A stretch of DNA of 64,000 nt from Rhizobium etli_C (GTDB taxonomy: Bacteria; Pseudomonadota; Alphaproteobacteria; Rhizobiales; Rhizobiaceae), in assembly GCF_014198605.1 (NCBI RefSeq), contig NZ_JACIHU010000001.1; one strand, written 5' to 3'. Under the pieces are notes generated by a model. That model saw nothing but the letters and a program-made list of their open reading frames with translations. It did not search any database and had not been told where the DNA came from. Made by a program: the position numbers and the translations under genes. Each line of letters opens with the position of its first letter. Within the stretch, counting starts at the first letter, position 1. Shown here one piece after another: positions 8,671 through 18,274 of the stretch.

Positions 8671-10401
8671 ATGACCATCAAGCTGCAAAAGCCTGACATC
8701 ACAGAGCTGAAGCCGCGCATCACCGTATTCGGCGTTGGTGGCGGTGGCGGCAACGCCGTCAACAACATGATCACCGCCGGCCTCCAGGGCGTCGACTTCG
8801 TCGTTGCCAACACGGATGCGCAGGCGCTGACGATGACGAAGGCCGAGCGTATCATCCAGCTCGGCGCCAACGTCACCGAAGGCCTCGGCGCCGGCTCGCA
8901 GCCGGAAGTCGGCCGCGCGGCCGCCGAAGAGTGCATCGACGAGATCATCGATCACCTGAACGGCACGCATATGTGCTTCGTCACCGCCGGCATGGGCGGC
9001 GGCACCGGTACCGGTGCTGCTCCTGTTGTCGCACAGGCCGCCCGCAACAAGGGCATCCTGACGGTCGGCGTCGTCACCAAGCCGTTCCATTTCGAAGGCG
9101 GCCGCCGCATGCGTCTGGCCGAAATGGGCATTCAGGAGCTGCAGAAGTCTGTCGACACGCTGATCGTCATTCCGAACCAGAACCTCTTCCGCATTGCCAA
9201 CGACAAGACGACCTTCGCCGACGCCTTCGCGATGGCCGACCAGGTTCTCTATTCGGGCGTTGCCTGCATCACCGACCTGATGGTGAAGGAAGGTCTGATC
9301 AACCTCGACTTCGCCGACGTCCGCTCGGTCATGCGCGAAATGGGCCGCGCGATGATGGGCACCGGCGAAGCCTCCGGCGCCGGCCGCGCACTGCAGGCCG
9401 CCGAAGCGGCGATCGCCAACCCGCTGCTCGACGAAACCTCGATGAAGGGCGCTCAGGGCCTGCTGATCTCCATCACCGGCGGTCGCGACCTCACGCTCTT
9501 CGAAGTCGACGAAGCCGCAACGCGTATCCGCGAGGAAGTCGATCCGGACGCCAACATCATCCTCGGCGCCACCTTCGACGAATCGCTCGAAGGCATCATC
9601 CGCGTCTCGGTTGTTGCGACCGGTATCGACCGGGCGATCAGCGAAGCCGCCGAGCGCAACTTCCAGCCGGTTGCCAAGCCCGCTATCCGTCCCTCCGCGG
9701 CTGTTGCTCCGGCAGCGGCCGCAGTTCAGCCTGCGCCGGTGATGCAGGCACCAAAGGCCATTGATCCGATCGCCCAGACCATCCGCGAAGCCGAGATGGA
9801 ACGCGAGCTTGAGATTCCGGCCCCGCGTGCCGCCGCACCGCTTCAGCAGCCTGTTGCGCAGCAGGAGGTCTTCCGTCCGCAGAGCAAGATCTTCGCAACT
9901 GCTCCGGAAGCTCCGGCCATGCGCCCTCATGTGCAGCAGCAGGCTCCGGCACCGGTGATGAGCCAGCCGGTGATGAGCCAGCCCATCCAGCAGCAGCCGA
10001 TCCAGCCGCAGCCGGTCCGGCAGGAGCCGATCATCCGTCAGGCGGCTGAACCCGTCCGCATGCCGAAGGTGGAGGATTTCCCGCCGGTCGTTCAGGCCGA
10101 ACTCGACCACCGCACGCAGGCGGCTTCCGCGCATGGCCAGGAAGAACGCGGCCCAATGGGTCTGCTCAAGCGAATCACCAATTCGCTTGGCCGCCGCGAC
10201 GACGATGCGGTTGCCGCCGACATGACCGCTGCACCGCCCGCCGCTTCGCAGCAGCGCCGTCCGCTGTCGCCGGAGGCAAGCCTTTACGCACCGCGCCGCG
10301 GCAATCTCGACGATCAGGGTCGTGCGGTTCCGCAGGCCCGCATGATGCAGGAAGACGACCAGCTGGAAATCCCGGCATTCCTGCGTCGCCAGTCGAACTG
10401 A
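8671..10401 (+). CDS. ftsZ: FtsZ, tubulin-like GTPase of the Z-ring (long C-terminal linker)
   Basis: Polymerising GTPase that forms the division ring at midcell. The 576-residue product has GVGGGGGNAV near the N-terminus, the tubulin signature GMGGGTGTGAAPVV, and the C-terminal conserved peptide DDQLEIPAFLRRQ that binds FtsA. Between the GTPase core (about residues 1-330) and that peptide lies an intrinsically disordered linker of about 230 residues, rich in Pro, Gln and Ala, with the near repeat PVMSQPVMSQPIQQQPIQ. Such long linkers are usual in rhizobia. The ATG at 8671 follows an AGAGAGAAGGAA ribosome-binding region 55 bases after ftsA, so it may also be translated independently. A terminator follows. 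Confidence 0.97.
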   Translation: MTIKLQKPDITELKPRITVFGVGGGGGNAVNNMITAGLQGVDFVVANTDAQALTMTKAERIIQLGANVTEGLGAGSQPEVGRAAAEECIDEIIDHLNGTHMCFVTAGMGGGTGTGAAPVVAQAARNKGILTVGVVTKPFHFEGGRRMRLAEMGIQELQKSVDTLIVIPNQNLFRIANDKTTFADAFAMADQVLYSGVACITDLMVKEGLINLDFADVRSVMREMGRAMMGTGEASGAGRALQAAEAAIANPLLDETSMKGAQGLLISITGGRDLTLFEVDEAATRIREEVDPDANIILGATFDESLEGIIRVSVVATGIDRAISEAAERNFQPVAKPAIRPSAAVAPAAAAVQPAPVMQAPKAIDPIAQTIREAEMERELEIPAPRAAAPLQQPVAQQEVFRPQSKIFATAPEAPAMRPHVQQQAPAPVMSQPVMSQPIQQQPIQPQPVRQEPIIRQAAEPVRMPKVEDFPPVVQAELDHRTQAASAHGQEERGPMGLLKRITNSLGRRDDDAVAADMTAAPPAASQQRRPLSPEASLYAPRRGNLDDQGRAVPQARMMQEDDQLEIPAFLRRQSN

Positions 10402-10422
10402 GGCTGCGATTCGACACCGTTC

Positions 10423-10458
10423 ATGCCCGGGATCCAGGTCCCGGGCATTTGCGTTTTT
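10423..10458 (+). terminator. Rho-independent terminator after ftsZ
   Basis: A perfect 10-bp stem (10423-10432 pairing with 10439-10448, ATGCCCGGGA and TCCCGGGCAT) with a six-base loop is followed by TTGCGTTTTT. It lies 21 bases after the ftsZ stop and separates the ftsQAZ unit from lpxC. Confidence 0.85.
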
Positions 10459-10533
10459 CAGCCCGGAATTGCTGAGCGATATCAATCGTGTGACTTCGTA
10501 ACAAACCGAAAGAAACAGTGATTTGGATTGGAG

Positions 10534-10562
10534 CGCCGGCGCACGTAAGTATGGTGCAAAGG
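10534..10562 (+). promoter_or_regulatory. Weak candidate sigma-70-type promoter for lpxC
   Basis: TTGGAT is followed 17 bases later by TAAGTA between the ftsZ terminator and lpxC. The match is imperfect, but a promoter is needed here because ftsZ ends in a strong terminator. Confidence 0.3.
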
Positions 10563-10663
10563 AAACTGCCCTAGGAAACTCCTCAACGAGGCTCCTTCTG
10601 CAGAACGAATGAAAACCGCACCGTGGAACAGATCGCTGGAGCGGAAAAATAAAGGCAGATTTT

Positions 10664-11620
10664 ATGGCAATTGGCTTGCTGGGTTTTCAAACGACGGTAT
10701 CGCGTCCCGTGACGCTCTCGGGCATCGGGGTCCATTCGGGTGCCAATGTCTCGATCACGCTGAACCCGGCCGAATCGGACACCGGCGTCGTTTTCCAGCG
10801 CCTGCATGACAATGGTGATGTCACCGAGCTCAAGGCTGTCTCCTCGCAGGTCGGCAATACCGACCTCTGCACCGTGCTCGGCTTTTCGCCAATGCATTCG
10901 GTCGCGACGATCGAACACGTCATGGCCGCCATCTATGCGCTCGGCCTCGACAATGTGGTGATTGAAGTGCAGGGCGCCGAAATGCCGATCATGGACGGCA
11001 GCTCGCTGCCTTTCGTCGAGGCGATCGAGCAGGCCGGTCTTGTCTCGCTCGGCGTCAAGCGCCGCTATATCCGTATCACCAAGCCGGTGCGAATCGAGCA
11101 TGGCGGTTCCTGGAGCGAATTCCGTCCCTATGACGGCACGCGCTTCGAAGTCGAGATCGATTTCGACTGCCCGCTGATCGGCCGGCAGAAATGGGCCGGC
11201 GACATGAGCGCCGCGGTCTTCAAGACCGAGCTTTCTCGCGCCCGCACCTTCGGCTTCATGCGCGATGTCGAGCGGCTCTGGGCTTCGGGCCATGCGCTCG
11301 GCTCGTCGCTCGAAAATTCCGTCGTCATCTCGGATGACAACACCGTCATCAACGTCGAAGGGCTGCGTTACGCCAAGGACGAGTTCGTCCGCCACAAGAC
11401 GCTCGATGCCGTCGGCGACCTATCGCTCGCCGGCGTCCAGTTCATCGGTTGCTACCGCTCCTATCGTGGCGGCCACAAGATGAATGCCAATGCATTGAAG
11501 GCGCTGCTCGCCGATCCTTCCGCTTACGAAGTGGTCGAGACGTCGACGCCGCGTCAGCGCGTCGCGGCTCGAGAGATGATTGCCGTCAGCGCTTCGGAAT
11601 TCGCTCCCTGGTCGGCATGA
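10664..11620 (+). CDS. lpxC: LpxC, UDP-3-O-acyl-GlcNAc deacetylase
   Basis: Zinc-dependent deacetylase that carries out the committed step of lipid A synthesis in the cytoplasm. The 318-residue product begins GLLGFQTTVSRPVTLSGIGVHSG and has the zinc-ligand regions HSVATIEHVMAAIYALG (His), HKTLDAVGDLSLAG (His and Asp) and GHKMNANALKALL (the catalytic His). Length is normal. It lies between two terminators, so it is probably its own transcription unit. Confidence 0.97.
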   Translation: MAIGLLGFQTTVSRPVTLSGIGVHSGANVSITLNPAESDTGVVFQRLHDNGDVTELKAVSSQVGNTDLCTVLGFSPMHSVATIEHVMAAIYALGLDNVVIEVQGAEMPIMDGSSLPFVEAIEQAGLVSLGVKRRYIRITKPVRIEHGGSWSEFRPYDGTRFEVEIDFDCPLIGRQKWAGDMSAAVFKTELSRARTFGFMRDVERLWASGHALGSSLENSVVISDDNTVINVEGLRYAKDEFVRHKTLDAVGDLSLAGVQFIGCYRSYRGGHKMNANALKALLADPSAYEVVETSTPRQRVAAREMIAVSASEFAPWSA

Positions 11621-11645
11621 CCTCCAGCATATTCTTAAGACCAGG

Positions 11646-11673
11646 CCGCCTCTTTCCCGGAGGCGGTTTTTTT
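11646..11673 (+). terminator. Rho-independent terminator after lpxC
   Basis: CCGCCTC at 11646-11652 pairs with GAGGCGG at 11660-11666 around a seven-base loop and is followed by seven T residues at 11667-11673, 25 bases after the lpxC stop. Confidence 0.85.
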
Positions 11674-11911
11674 ATGTCGTCCCGAGTCTGCAGCGATTGG
11701 CATTTACGGCAGATGCTTAGTTGCAACAGGTCGGAAAGAAGGTGAAAAGCCGGTCATTCCGGCCGCGGCTGCCACAAAAATGCGTTAATGCCTTATCATT
11801 GCGTTGCTCTCGATGCACATTTGTGGCTAGAAACGCCAGCGAGGCGTGGCTGCCGTGGAGCGAGCGGCGGCAGTGGGGTTCTTTCGAATGGCTTATGCAG
11901 GATCTGAAGGT

Positions 11912-12757
11912 ATGATGAAGACAGCGCGCGCTTTGTTCGCATCGCTTCTGGTGCTCAGCGCAGGCGCCTCGATATCCGGCTGCCAGTCGGACCCCGATAT
12001 CGACATCACCAAGCTCGGCCTCGAAACCGACCCGCCTGACGTGCTCTACACCCAGGGCCTTGCCAATATGAAGGCCGGCAACATGGCGGAAGCGGCGCGC
12101 AAGTTCGACGCCATCGACCGCGAGAACCCATTCTCCGAATGGGCGCGCAAGGCGCTTGTGATGAGCACCTTCGTCAAATATCGCCAGGGCAAGCTCGATG
12201 ATGCGCTCGCGTCGGGCAACCGTTACATGGCGCAATATCCGAAGTCCCAGGATGCCGCCTACGTGCAGTATCTCGTCGGTCTCACCTATTCCAAACAGAT
12301 CGTCGACGTGACGCAGGACCAGCGCGCCTCGGCCAAGACGATCGAAGCGATGCAGGCCGTCGTCGACAATTACCCGAACTCCGAATATGTCGACGACGCG
12401 CAGGCGAAGATCCGCTATGCGCGCGACCAGCTGGCCGGCAAGGAAATGCAGATCGGCCGCTATTATATGGAGCGGAAGGAATATCTCGCCGCGATCTCGC
12501 GCTTCCGCATCGTTGTCGAGAAATATCCGAACACGAACCAGATCGAAGAGGCGCTCGCCCGTCTGGTCGAGGCCTATTACGCGATGGGCATCGTCGACGA
12601 GGCGCAGACCGCGGCAGCCGTTCTTGGTCACAACTACCCCGACAGCCAGTGGTACGCCGATTCCTACAAGCTGCTGCAGACCGGTGGCGCCGAGCCGCGT
12701 GAAAACAAGGGCTCGTGGATCGCTGCGGCAGGCAAGAAACTCCTGCTCGGTTCCTAA
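11912..12757 (+). CDS. bamD: BamD (ComL), lipoprotein of the outer-membrane protein assembly complex
   Basis: Outer-membrane lipoprotein with TPR repeats that works with BamA to insert beta-barrel proteins. The product starts MMKTARALFASLL and has a signal peptide ending in a lipobox SISGC, with the lipidated Cys at residue 24. The mature part contains tandem TPR-like helices (GNMAEAARKFDAIDRENPFS, RQGKLDDALASGNRYMAQYP, KEYLAAISRFRIVVEKYPN), giving 281 residues. I chose the ATG at 11912; an adjacent in-frame ATG at 11915 is equally possible. Open frame upstream to 11846 lacks support. recN follows five bases after the stop, so the two genes are probably co-transcribed. Confidence 0.94.
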   Translation: MMKTARALFASLLVLSAGASISGCQSDPDIDITKLGLETDPPDVLYTQGLANMKAGNMAEAARKFDAIDRENPFSEWARKALVMSTFVKYRQGKLDDALASGNRYMAQYPKSQDAAYVQYLVGLTYSKQIVDVTQDQRASAKTIEAMQAVVDNYPNSEYVDDAQAKIRYARDQLAGKEMQIGRYYMERKEYLAAISRFRIVVEKYPNTNQIEEALARLVEAYYAMGIVDEAQTAAAVLGHNYPDSQWYADSYKLLQTGGAEPRENKGSWIAAAGKKLLLGS

Positions 12758-12762
12758 GTCCA

Positions 12763-14436
12763 ATGCTGATCCAGCTTTCGATCCGCGATATCGTCCTGAT
12801 CGAGCGGCTGGATCTTGCCTTCGAGACCGGCCTTTCCGTGTTGACGGGTGAGACCGGGGCGGGCAAATCCATCCTGCTCGACAGCCTGTCGCTGGCGCTC
12901 GGCGGGCGTGGCGACGGCGGCCTTGTGCGCCACGGCGAAGACAAGGGTCAGGTGACGGCGGTGTTCGACGTCGGCATGGATCATGGCGCCCGTGCACTGC
13001 TGCGTGAAAACGGCATCGACGACGAGGGCGATCTGATCTTCCGCCGCCAGCAATCGGCGGACGGGCGCACCAAGGCCTATGTCAACGACCAGCCGGTCAG
13101 CGTGCAACTGATGCGCCAGGCCGGCCAGATGCTGGTCGAAATCCATGGCCAGCACGACGATCGCGCCCTGGTCGATACTAACGCCCATCGTACCCTTCTC
13201 GATGCCTTCGGCGGACTGACCGATGAAGTTGCAGAAGTCTCCCGGCTATATCGTCTGTGGCGCGACAGCGAGCGGACGCTGAAGAAGCACCGCGAGAAGG
13301 TGGAAAGCGCAGCGCGCGAAGCCGACTATCTGCGTTCCTCCGTCGAAGAGCTCGAGAAACTCTCGCCGCAGGACGGTGAGGAGGACGAACTCGCCGAAAG
13401 CCGGCAGAAGATGATGAAGGCCGAGCGGATCGCCGGCGACATCGCCGAAGCCTCCGAGTTCCTGAACGGCAATGCCTCGCCGGTTCCCCATATCGCCTCG
13501 CTGGTACGCCGGCTGGAGCGCAAGAGCCATGAAGCGCCGGGACTGCTCGAAGACACCGTGACGCTGCTCGATGCCGCGCTCGACCAGCTTTCCAACGCCC
13601 AGATGGAAGTCGAGGCGGCGCTACGCAAGACCGAATACGATCCGCGCGAGCTGGAGCGGGTGGAGGAGCGGCTTTTCGCGCTCCGGGCCGCTTCGCGCAA
13701 ATATTCCGTGCCGGTCACCGACCTGCCGGCGTTGGCCGTCCGCATGATCGCCGATCTTGCCGATCTCGATGCGGGCGAAGAGAAGCTTGCGCGCCTCGAA
13801 GCCGAGGTCGGCCTGGCGCGGGAGAATTACGATACCGCGGCACGCGCACTCTCCGACAAGCGCCATCGTGCCGGTACGGCGTTGGCCGCGGCCGTGATGG
13901 CCGAGCTGCCGGCACTGAAGCTCGAACGCGCCCGTTTCATGGTCGAGATCACCACCGATGCGCAGGAGGCGCTGGCCGAAGGCATCGACGTCGTCGAGTT
14001 CCATGTGCAGACCAATCCGGGCACGCGGCCGGGCTCGATCATGAAGGTCGCTTCCGGCGGTGAACTATCGCGTTTCCTGCTGGCGCTGAAGGTGGCGCTC
14101 GCCGATCGCGGATCGGCGCCGACGCTCGTCTTCGACGAAATCGATACCGGCGTCGGCGGTGCGGTGGCCGATGCGATCGGCCAGCGGCTGAAGCGGCTCT
14201 CCGATCGTGTCCAGGTGCTGTCGGTCACCCATGCGCCGCAGGTCGCGGCACGGGCGGCAACGCATCTGTTGATCTCCAAGGGGCCGACGACCGACGGTTC
14301 GGAAAAGATCGCCACGCGCGTCGCGACGATGGCGCAGACGGACCGCACCGAGGAGATCGCCCGCATGCTGGCCGGCGCTTCGGTGACCGAAGAGGCGAGG
14401 GCGGCCGCCAAGCGGCTGCTTGCCGGCAACGGCTGA
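12763..14436 (+). CDS. recN: RecN, SMC-like DNA repair ATPase
   Basis: Double-strand-break repair protein of the SMC family. The 557-residue product begins MLIQLSIRDIVLIERLDL, has the Walker A motif GETGAGKS near residue 30, a central region rich in charged helices that should form the coiled-coil arms, the ABC signature ASGGELSRFLLALKVAL and the Walker B LVFDEIDTGVGG. The start at 12763 is five bases after bamD. An upstream frame to 12715 lies within bamD and was not used. Confidence 0.96.
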   Translation: MLIQLSIRDIVLIERLDLAFETGLSVLTGETGAGKSILLDSLSLALGGRGDGGLVRHGEDKGQVTAVFDVGMDHGARALLRENGIDDEGDLIFRRQQSADGRTKAYVNDQPVSVQLMRQAGQMLVEIHGQHDDRALVDTNAHRTLLDAFGGLTDEVAEVSRLYRLWRDSERTLKKHREKVESAAREADYLRSSVEELEKLSPQDGEEDELAESRQKMMKAERIAGDIAEASEFLNGNASPVPHIASLVRRLERKSHEAPGLLEDTVTLLDAALDQLSNAQMEVEAALRKTEYDPRELERVEERLFALRAASRKYSVPVTDLPALAVRMIADLADLDAGEEKLARLEAEVGLARENYDTAARALSDKRHRAGTALAAAVMAELPALKLERARFMVEITTDAQEALAEGIDVVEFHVQTNPGTRPGSIMKVASGGELSRFLLALKVALADRGSAPTLVFDEIDTGVGGAVADAIGQRLKRLSDRVQVLSVTHAPQVAARAATHLLISKGPTTDGSEKIATRVATMAQTDRTEEIARMLAGASVTEEARAAAKRLLAGNG

Positions 14437-14515
14437 TCGGCTAACCCGATTTAAAGCTGACAAGCAGCGCGCTTTGCGCTATGCGCATCTTCCCGATCCG
14501 ACGCGATCCGTTGCC

Positions 14516-15043
14516 ATGCGCCTTTTTCATTTCAGCGATGATCCTAATATCGCGGTGTTCGAGCCGCGCCCTGTTCTCATTCCCTCGGTTCGCCCGGTTG
14601 GCCGGGAATGGCTGAATGGCCCGCTCGTCTGGGCGATCGATGGCGATCATGACTTTATGTACCTCTTTCCGCGAGACTGTCCGCGTATCCTACTGTGGGG
14701 GATGCCGAATACGCCGGAGGCCGAACGGCGGCGCTGGCTCGGTGATTGGCGCGCCGTTGCCTTCGTCGAGCGTCATTGGCTGGAAAGGCTCGAGGCGGAG
14801 ACGATCTACCGCTATGAAATGGCGTCCGACGGCTTCGAAGAGCTTAAGGATGCAGGCATGTGGGTGTCCAGCCGACGCGTCGTTCCCGTCAAGCGGACCG
14901 CCATGTCGCAGCTCGACCAGGAGTTTGCGCCACGCAAGGTGGATCTCCGGGTGGTCGATAACCTGCGGCCGTTGAAGGACCTCTGGAACACCGGCCTGCA
15001 TGTCAGCGGCATTCGCCTGCGCAATGCGCGAGACTGGGAATAG
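14516..15043 (+). CDS. Conserved protein, DUF6886-like
   Basis: The 175-residue product starts MRLFHFSDDPNIAVFEPRP and has PLVWAIDGDHDFMYLFPRDCPRI in the middle, which I recall as features of the uncharacterised DUF6886 family. There is no signal peptide and no clear membrane segment. The internal ATG at 14516 matches the family start better than 14420, which overlaps recN. The role is unknown. Position between recN and ligA suggests nothing firm. Confidence 0.7.
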   Translation: MRLFHFSDDPNIAVFEPRPVLIPSVRPVGREWLNGPLVWAIDGDHDFMYLFPRDCPRILLWGMPNTPEAERRRWLGDWRAVAFVERHWLERLEAETIYRYEMASDGFEELKDAGMWVSSRRVVPVKRTAMSQLDQEFAPRKVDLRVVDNLRPLKDLWNTGLHVSGIRLRNARDWE

Positions 15044-15122
15044 GCCGGTAAGATCCGCCGGGCCGGAGGCCATGACAAGCGTCCCAGCGGTATGAATTTG
15101 GCGCGAACGCTGACCCCAATCT

Positions 15123-15155
15123 CCCTCATCCCCGTGACGAGCACAGGGATGAGGG
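15123..15155. repeat. Dispersed palindrome, copy 1
   Basis: Two 14-base arms (15123-15136 and 15142-15155) pair with one mismatch around the loop ACGAG. A second copy with the same loop lies at 24183-24221. It sits between the DUF6886-like gene and ligA. The form is that of a short REP-like intergenic palindrome, capable of a strong RNA or DNA hairpin on either strand. Confidence 0.75.
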
Positions 15156-15267
15156 CGGAGAGGTGTGCGGCCCGGCGTGCAGCAATATCCGGCCTCTCTT
15201 TTCATCCGGAAATTTTGCTCTAAAAACAATGCAGATTTTCTGGCCAGATTCCCTGGAGTGAGGTTGT

Positions 15268-17424
15268 ATGTCCATCGAAGGTTCCGCCGTCGACGCGTTG
15301 ACGATCGAAGAGGCTGCCGCCGAGCTTGAGCGGCTGGCAAAGGAAATCGCGCATCACGATGCGCTCTATCACGGCAAGGACCGGCCGGAGATATCGGATG
15401 CCGATTACGACGCGCTGAAGCGCCGCAACGATGCGCTGGAGGCGCGGTTTCCCGAGCTGATCCGCGAGGACAGCCCGTCGCGGCATGTCGGTGCTGCGCC
15501 CTCGGTCACCTTCTCGCCAGTCGTTCATGCGCGGCCGATGCTGTCGCTCGACAACACGTTTTCGCAGGAGGACGTGCAGGATTTCGTCGCCGGCGTCTAT
15601 CGCTTCCTCGGCCGCCTGCCGGACCAGTCGATCGCCTTTACCGCCGAGCCGAAGATCGACGGCCTGTCGATGTCGATCCGTTACGAAAACGGCAAGCTTA
15701 CGACGGCAGCCACGCGCGGCGACGGCACCACGGGGGAAAACGTCACTGCCAATATCCGCACCATCGCGGAAATTCCGAATGAGCTGCCGAAGGGCGTTCC
15801 TGCCGTGGTAGAGATCCGCGGCGAGGTCTATATGGCCAAGAGCGATTTCCTGGCTCTGAACCGGCAGATGGAGGCGGAGGGTAAGCAGACCTACGTCAAT
15901 CCGCGCAATACGGCCGCCGGATCGCTGCGCCAGCTCGACGCCAAGGTGACGGCCAGCCGCAAGCTGAAGTTTTTTGCCTATGCCTGGGGCGAGATGGCGG
16001 AGATGCCCGCCGACACCCAGTTCGGCATGGTGCAGACCTTCAAGGACTGGGGCTTTCCCGTAAACCCGTTGATGAAGCGGCTGAATTCGGTCGCCGACAT
16101 TCTGGCCCATTATGACGAGATCGGCCTTGAGCGGCCGGACCTCGATTACGACATCGATGGCGTCGTCTATAAGGTCGACAGCCTCGAACTGCAGCAGCGC
16201 CTCGGCTTCCGCTCGCGTTCGCCGCGCTGGGCGACGGCGCACAAGTTTCCGGCCGAGCAGGCCTTCACCGAGGTCGAGAAGATCGAAATCCAGGTCGGCC
16301 GCACCGGCGCACTGACGCCGGTGGCGCGGCTGAAGCCGATCACGGTCGGCGGTGTGGTCGTCACCAATGCGACGCTGCACAACGAGGATTACATCAAGGG
16401 CATCGGCAATAGCGGCGAGCGCATCCGGCCGGAGGAACACGACATCCGCGAGGGCGATACGGTCATCGTCCAGCGTGCCGGCGACGTCATTCCGCAGATT
16501 CTCGACGTGGTGATGGAAAAACGCGCCGCCGGCGCCCGCTCATACGAGTTTCCGAAGACCTGCCCGGTCTGCGGCTCGCATGCCGTGCGCGAGGTCAACG
16601 AGAAGACCGGCAAGATGGATTCTGTGCGCCGCTGCACCGGCGGCTTCATCTGCCGCGCGCAGGCGACGGAGCATCTGAAGCACTTCGTCTCGCGCAACGC
16701 CTTTGATATCGAAGGGCTCGGCTCGAAGCAGATCGACTTCTTCTTCGAACACGAGGACGCGTCGCTGCAGATCCGCACGGCGCCAGAGATCTTCACGCTG
16801 GAGAAGCGCCAGCAGGACTCGCTGACCAAGCTGGAGAATATCGACGGCTTCGGCAAGGTCAGTGTCGGCAAGCTCTATGCCGCGATCAACGAACGGCGCA
16901 CCATCGCGCTTCACCGCTTCATTTATGCGCTCGGCATCCGTCATGTCGGCGAGACCACGGCCAAGCTGCTGGCGCGCTCCTACGGCACCTACGAAGCCTT
17001 TGCGACAGCGATGCAGGAGGCTGCACCGCTGTCCGGCGACGCCTGGAACGACCTCAACGCCATCGAGGGCATCGGCGAGGTCGTGGCGCGCGCCATGGTC
17101 GAATTCTACAAGGAGCCGCTCAATGTCGAGGTGATCGGCCGCCTGCTCGACGAAGTGACGCCGCAGGCGGCTGAACAGCCGGTGACGGCAGGAAGCCCGG
17201 TCGCCGGCAAGACCGTGGTCTTTACCGGTTCGCTGGAAAAATTCACGCGTGACGAGGCGAAAGCGAGGGCGGAAAGCCTTGGCGCCAAGGTGGCGGGATC
17301 GGTCTCGAAGAAGACCGACATCGTCGTCGCCGGTCCCGGCGCCGGCTCCAAGCTCGACAAGGCGCGCGAACTCGGCGTGCAGACCATGGACGAGGACGAA
17401 TGGCTGGCGCTGATCAGCGGGTGA
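15268..17424 (+). CDS. ligA: LigA, NAD+-dependent DNA ligase
   Basis: Essential replicative ligase that seals nicks using NAD+. The 718-residue product has the adenylated lysine in EPKIDGLSMSIRY (Lys129), the OB-fold region with GRTGALTPVARLKPI, a four-Cys zinc finger (CPVCGSHAV and later RRCTGGFICRAQ), helix-hairpin-helix repeats in the FGKVSVGKLY and IRHVGETTAKLLA regions, and a C-terminal BRCT domain starting GKTVVFTGSLEKFTRDEAKA. The order and length are normal. The ATG at 15268 follows a GGAGTGAGG ribosome-binding region. Confidence 0.97.
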   Translation: MSIEGSAVDALTIEEAAAELERLAKEIAHHDALYHGKDRPEISDADYDALKRRNDALEARFPELIREDSPSRHVGAAPSVTFSPVVHARPMLSLDNTFSQEDVQDFVAGVYRFLGRLPDQSIAFTAEPKIDGLSMSIRYENGKLTTAATRGDGTTGENVTANIRTIAEIPNELPKGVPAVVEIRGEVYMAKSDFLALNRQMEAEGKQTYVNPRNTAAGSLRQLDAKVTASRKLKFFAYAWGEMAEMPADTQFGMVQTFKDWGFPVNPLMKRLNSVADILAHYDEIGLERPDLDYDIDGVVYKVDSLELQQRLGFRSRSPRWATAHKFPAEQAFTEVEKIEIQVGRTGALTPVARLKPITVGGVVVTNATLHNEDYIKGIGNSGERIRPEEHDIREGDTVIVQRAGDVIPQILDVVMEKRAAGARSYEFPKTCPVCGSHAVREVNEKTGKMDSVRRCTGGFICRAQATEHLKHFVSRNAFDIEGLGSKQIDFFFEHEDASLQIRTAPEIFTLEKRQQDSLTKLENIDGFGKVSVGKLYAAINERRTIALHRFIYALGIRHVGETTAKLLARSYGTYEAFATAMQEAAPLSGDAWNDLNAIEGIGEVVARAMVEFYKEPLNVEVIGRLLDEVTPQAAEQPVTAGSPVAGKTVVFTGSLEKFTRDEAKARAESLGAKVAGSVSKKTDIVVAGPGAGSKLDKARELGVQTMDEDEWLALISG

Positions 17425-17425
17425 G

Positions 17426-17449
17426 AGGCTGACGGCAAGCCGTCAGCCT
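17426..17449. terminator. Hairpin between convergent ligA and the GNAT gene
   Basis: AGGCTGACGGC at 17426-17436 pairs with GCCGTCAGCCT at 17439-17449. It lies between the convergent 3' ends of ligA and the acetyltransferase and could act for both, but it has no T run on either side. Confidence 0.5.
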
Positions 17450-17456
17450 GATTCGC

Positions 17457-17993
17457 TCACAGTCTGATCCGCGCCATCGTATAGGCGTCGACATACTCTC
17501 CCGATCGAAAAGCGAAGGCCTTCAGCAGGCCTTCCCGTTCGAAGCCGAATTTCTCATAGAGGCCGATGGCGGCGTCGTTGTCGGTATAGACGGTCAGTTC
17601 CAGCCGCTTGACGTCAAGCCAGTCGTCGGCGGCCTCGACCATGGCGCCGAGCAGGATGCGTCCGAAACCGCGGCCGGTGAAATCGTCATGCACGCCCATG
17701 CCGACGCTGGCGACGTGCTGCCGGCGGCCTCCGAGGCGGTTAAGGCCGCAATTGCCGACGATCTTGCCGTCGAGCGTGACGACGAGATTGAGCGCGCCCG
17801 GCGAGGGATTTTCCATGCGCTTGCGAACCTCTTCGATCGTTTGGTATGGCGGCCTCAGCGTGCCGGCCCGGTAGCCCGGCAAATTCATGAGATCGGTCAT
17901 TTCTTCCGCGTCGGAAAGGCGGACGGCGCGCACGACGACGCCATCCGGCAGGCGCGCTCGGTCGCGGGGCTCATTCTCTTCATTTTCGGACAT
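17457..17993 (-). CDS. GNAT-family N-acetyltransferase
   Basis: Acetyl-CoA-dependent acyltransferase of the GNAT superfamily, 178 residues. The acetyl-CoA pyrophosphate loop is DDFTGRGFGRILLGAM, and the C-terminal motif B is TVYTDNDAAIGLYEKFGFE. The N-terminus has the usual VVVRAVRLSDAEEMTDLMNLPG. The overall pattern is like RimJ/RimL/L-amino-acid acetyltransferases, but the substrate cannot be assigned. It converges on ligA and diverges from the exonuclease gene at 18275. Confidence 0.88.
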   Translation of the reverse strand: MSENEENEPRDRARLPDGVVVRAVRLSDAEEMTDLMNLPGYRAGTLRPPYQTIEEVRKRMENPSPGALNLVVTLDGKIVGNCGLNRLGGRRQHVASVGMGVHDDFTGRGFGRILLGAMVEAADDWLDVKRLELTVYTDNDAAIGLYEKFGFEREGLLKAFAFRSGEYVDAYTMARIRL

Positions 17994-18274
17994 TGGGTGC
18001 TCTCCTTGGGGTTCAGGAGGAGAGCCGGTTTCCGAAAACCCTGCTCGCCTCGGCAGGGTTTCGGGATGATCGGATCGCTGTTAACGCGCCATTGCTCCCG
18101 CATACCCTTCAAGGGTCGTGGTGTGATGGATAAGCGCTGCCATGGTCACGGAACCGATCATAGGTAGCAATTTTGGATATCTGTCGCGGAATGTCAATCG
18201 ACGCGCGTGGGTAATTTGCACGGCCGCAAGCCGAGCGCTATTCCTGTGGCTGGTGAAACGATTCGGATGCGGCT

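Noticed and set aside
8548..10485. 645-codon open frame on the minus strand across ftsZ
   Set aside because: It is antisense to ftsZ and has a His/Arg/Asp-rich composition typical of shadows in GC-rich genes.
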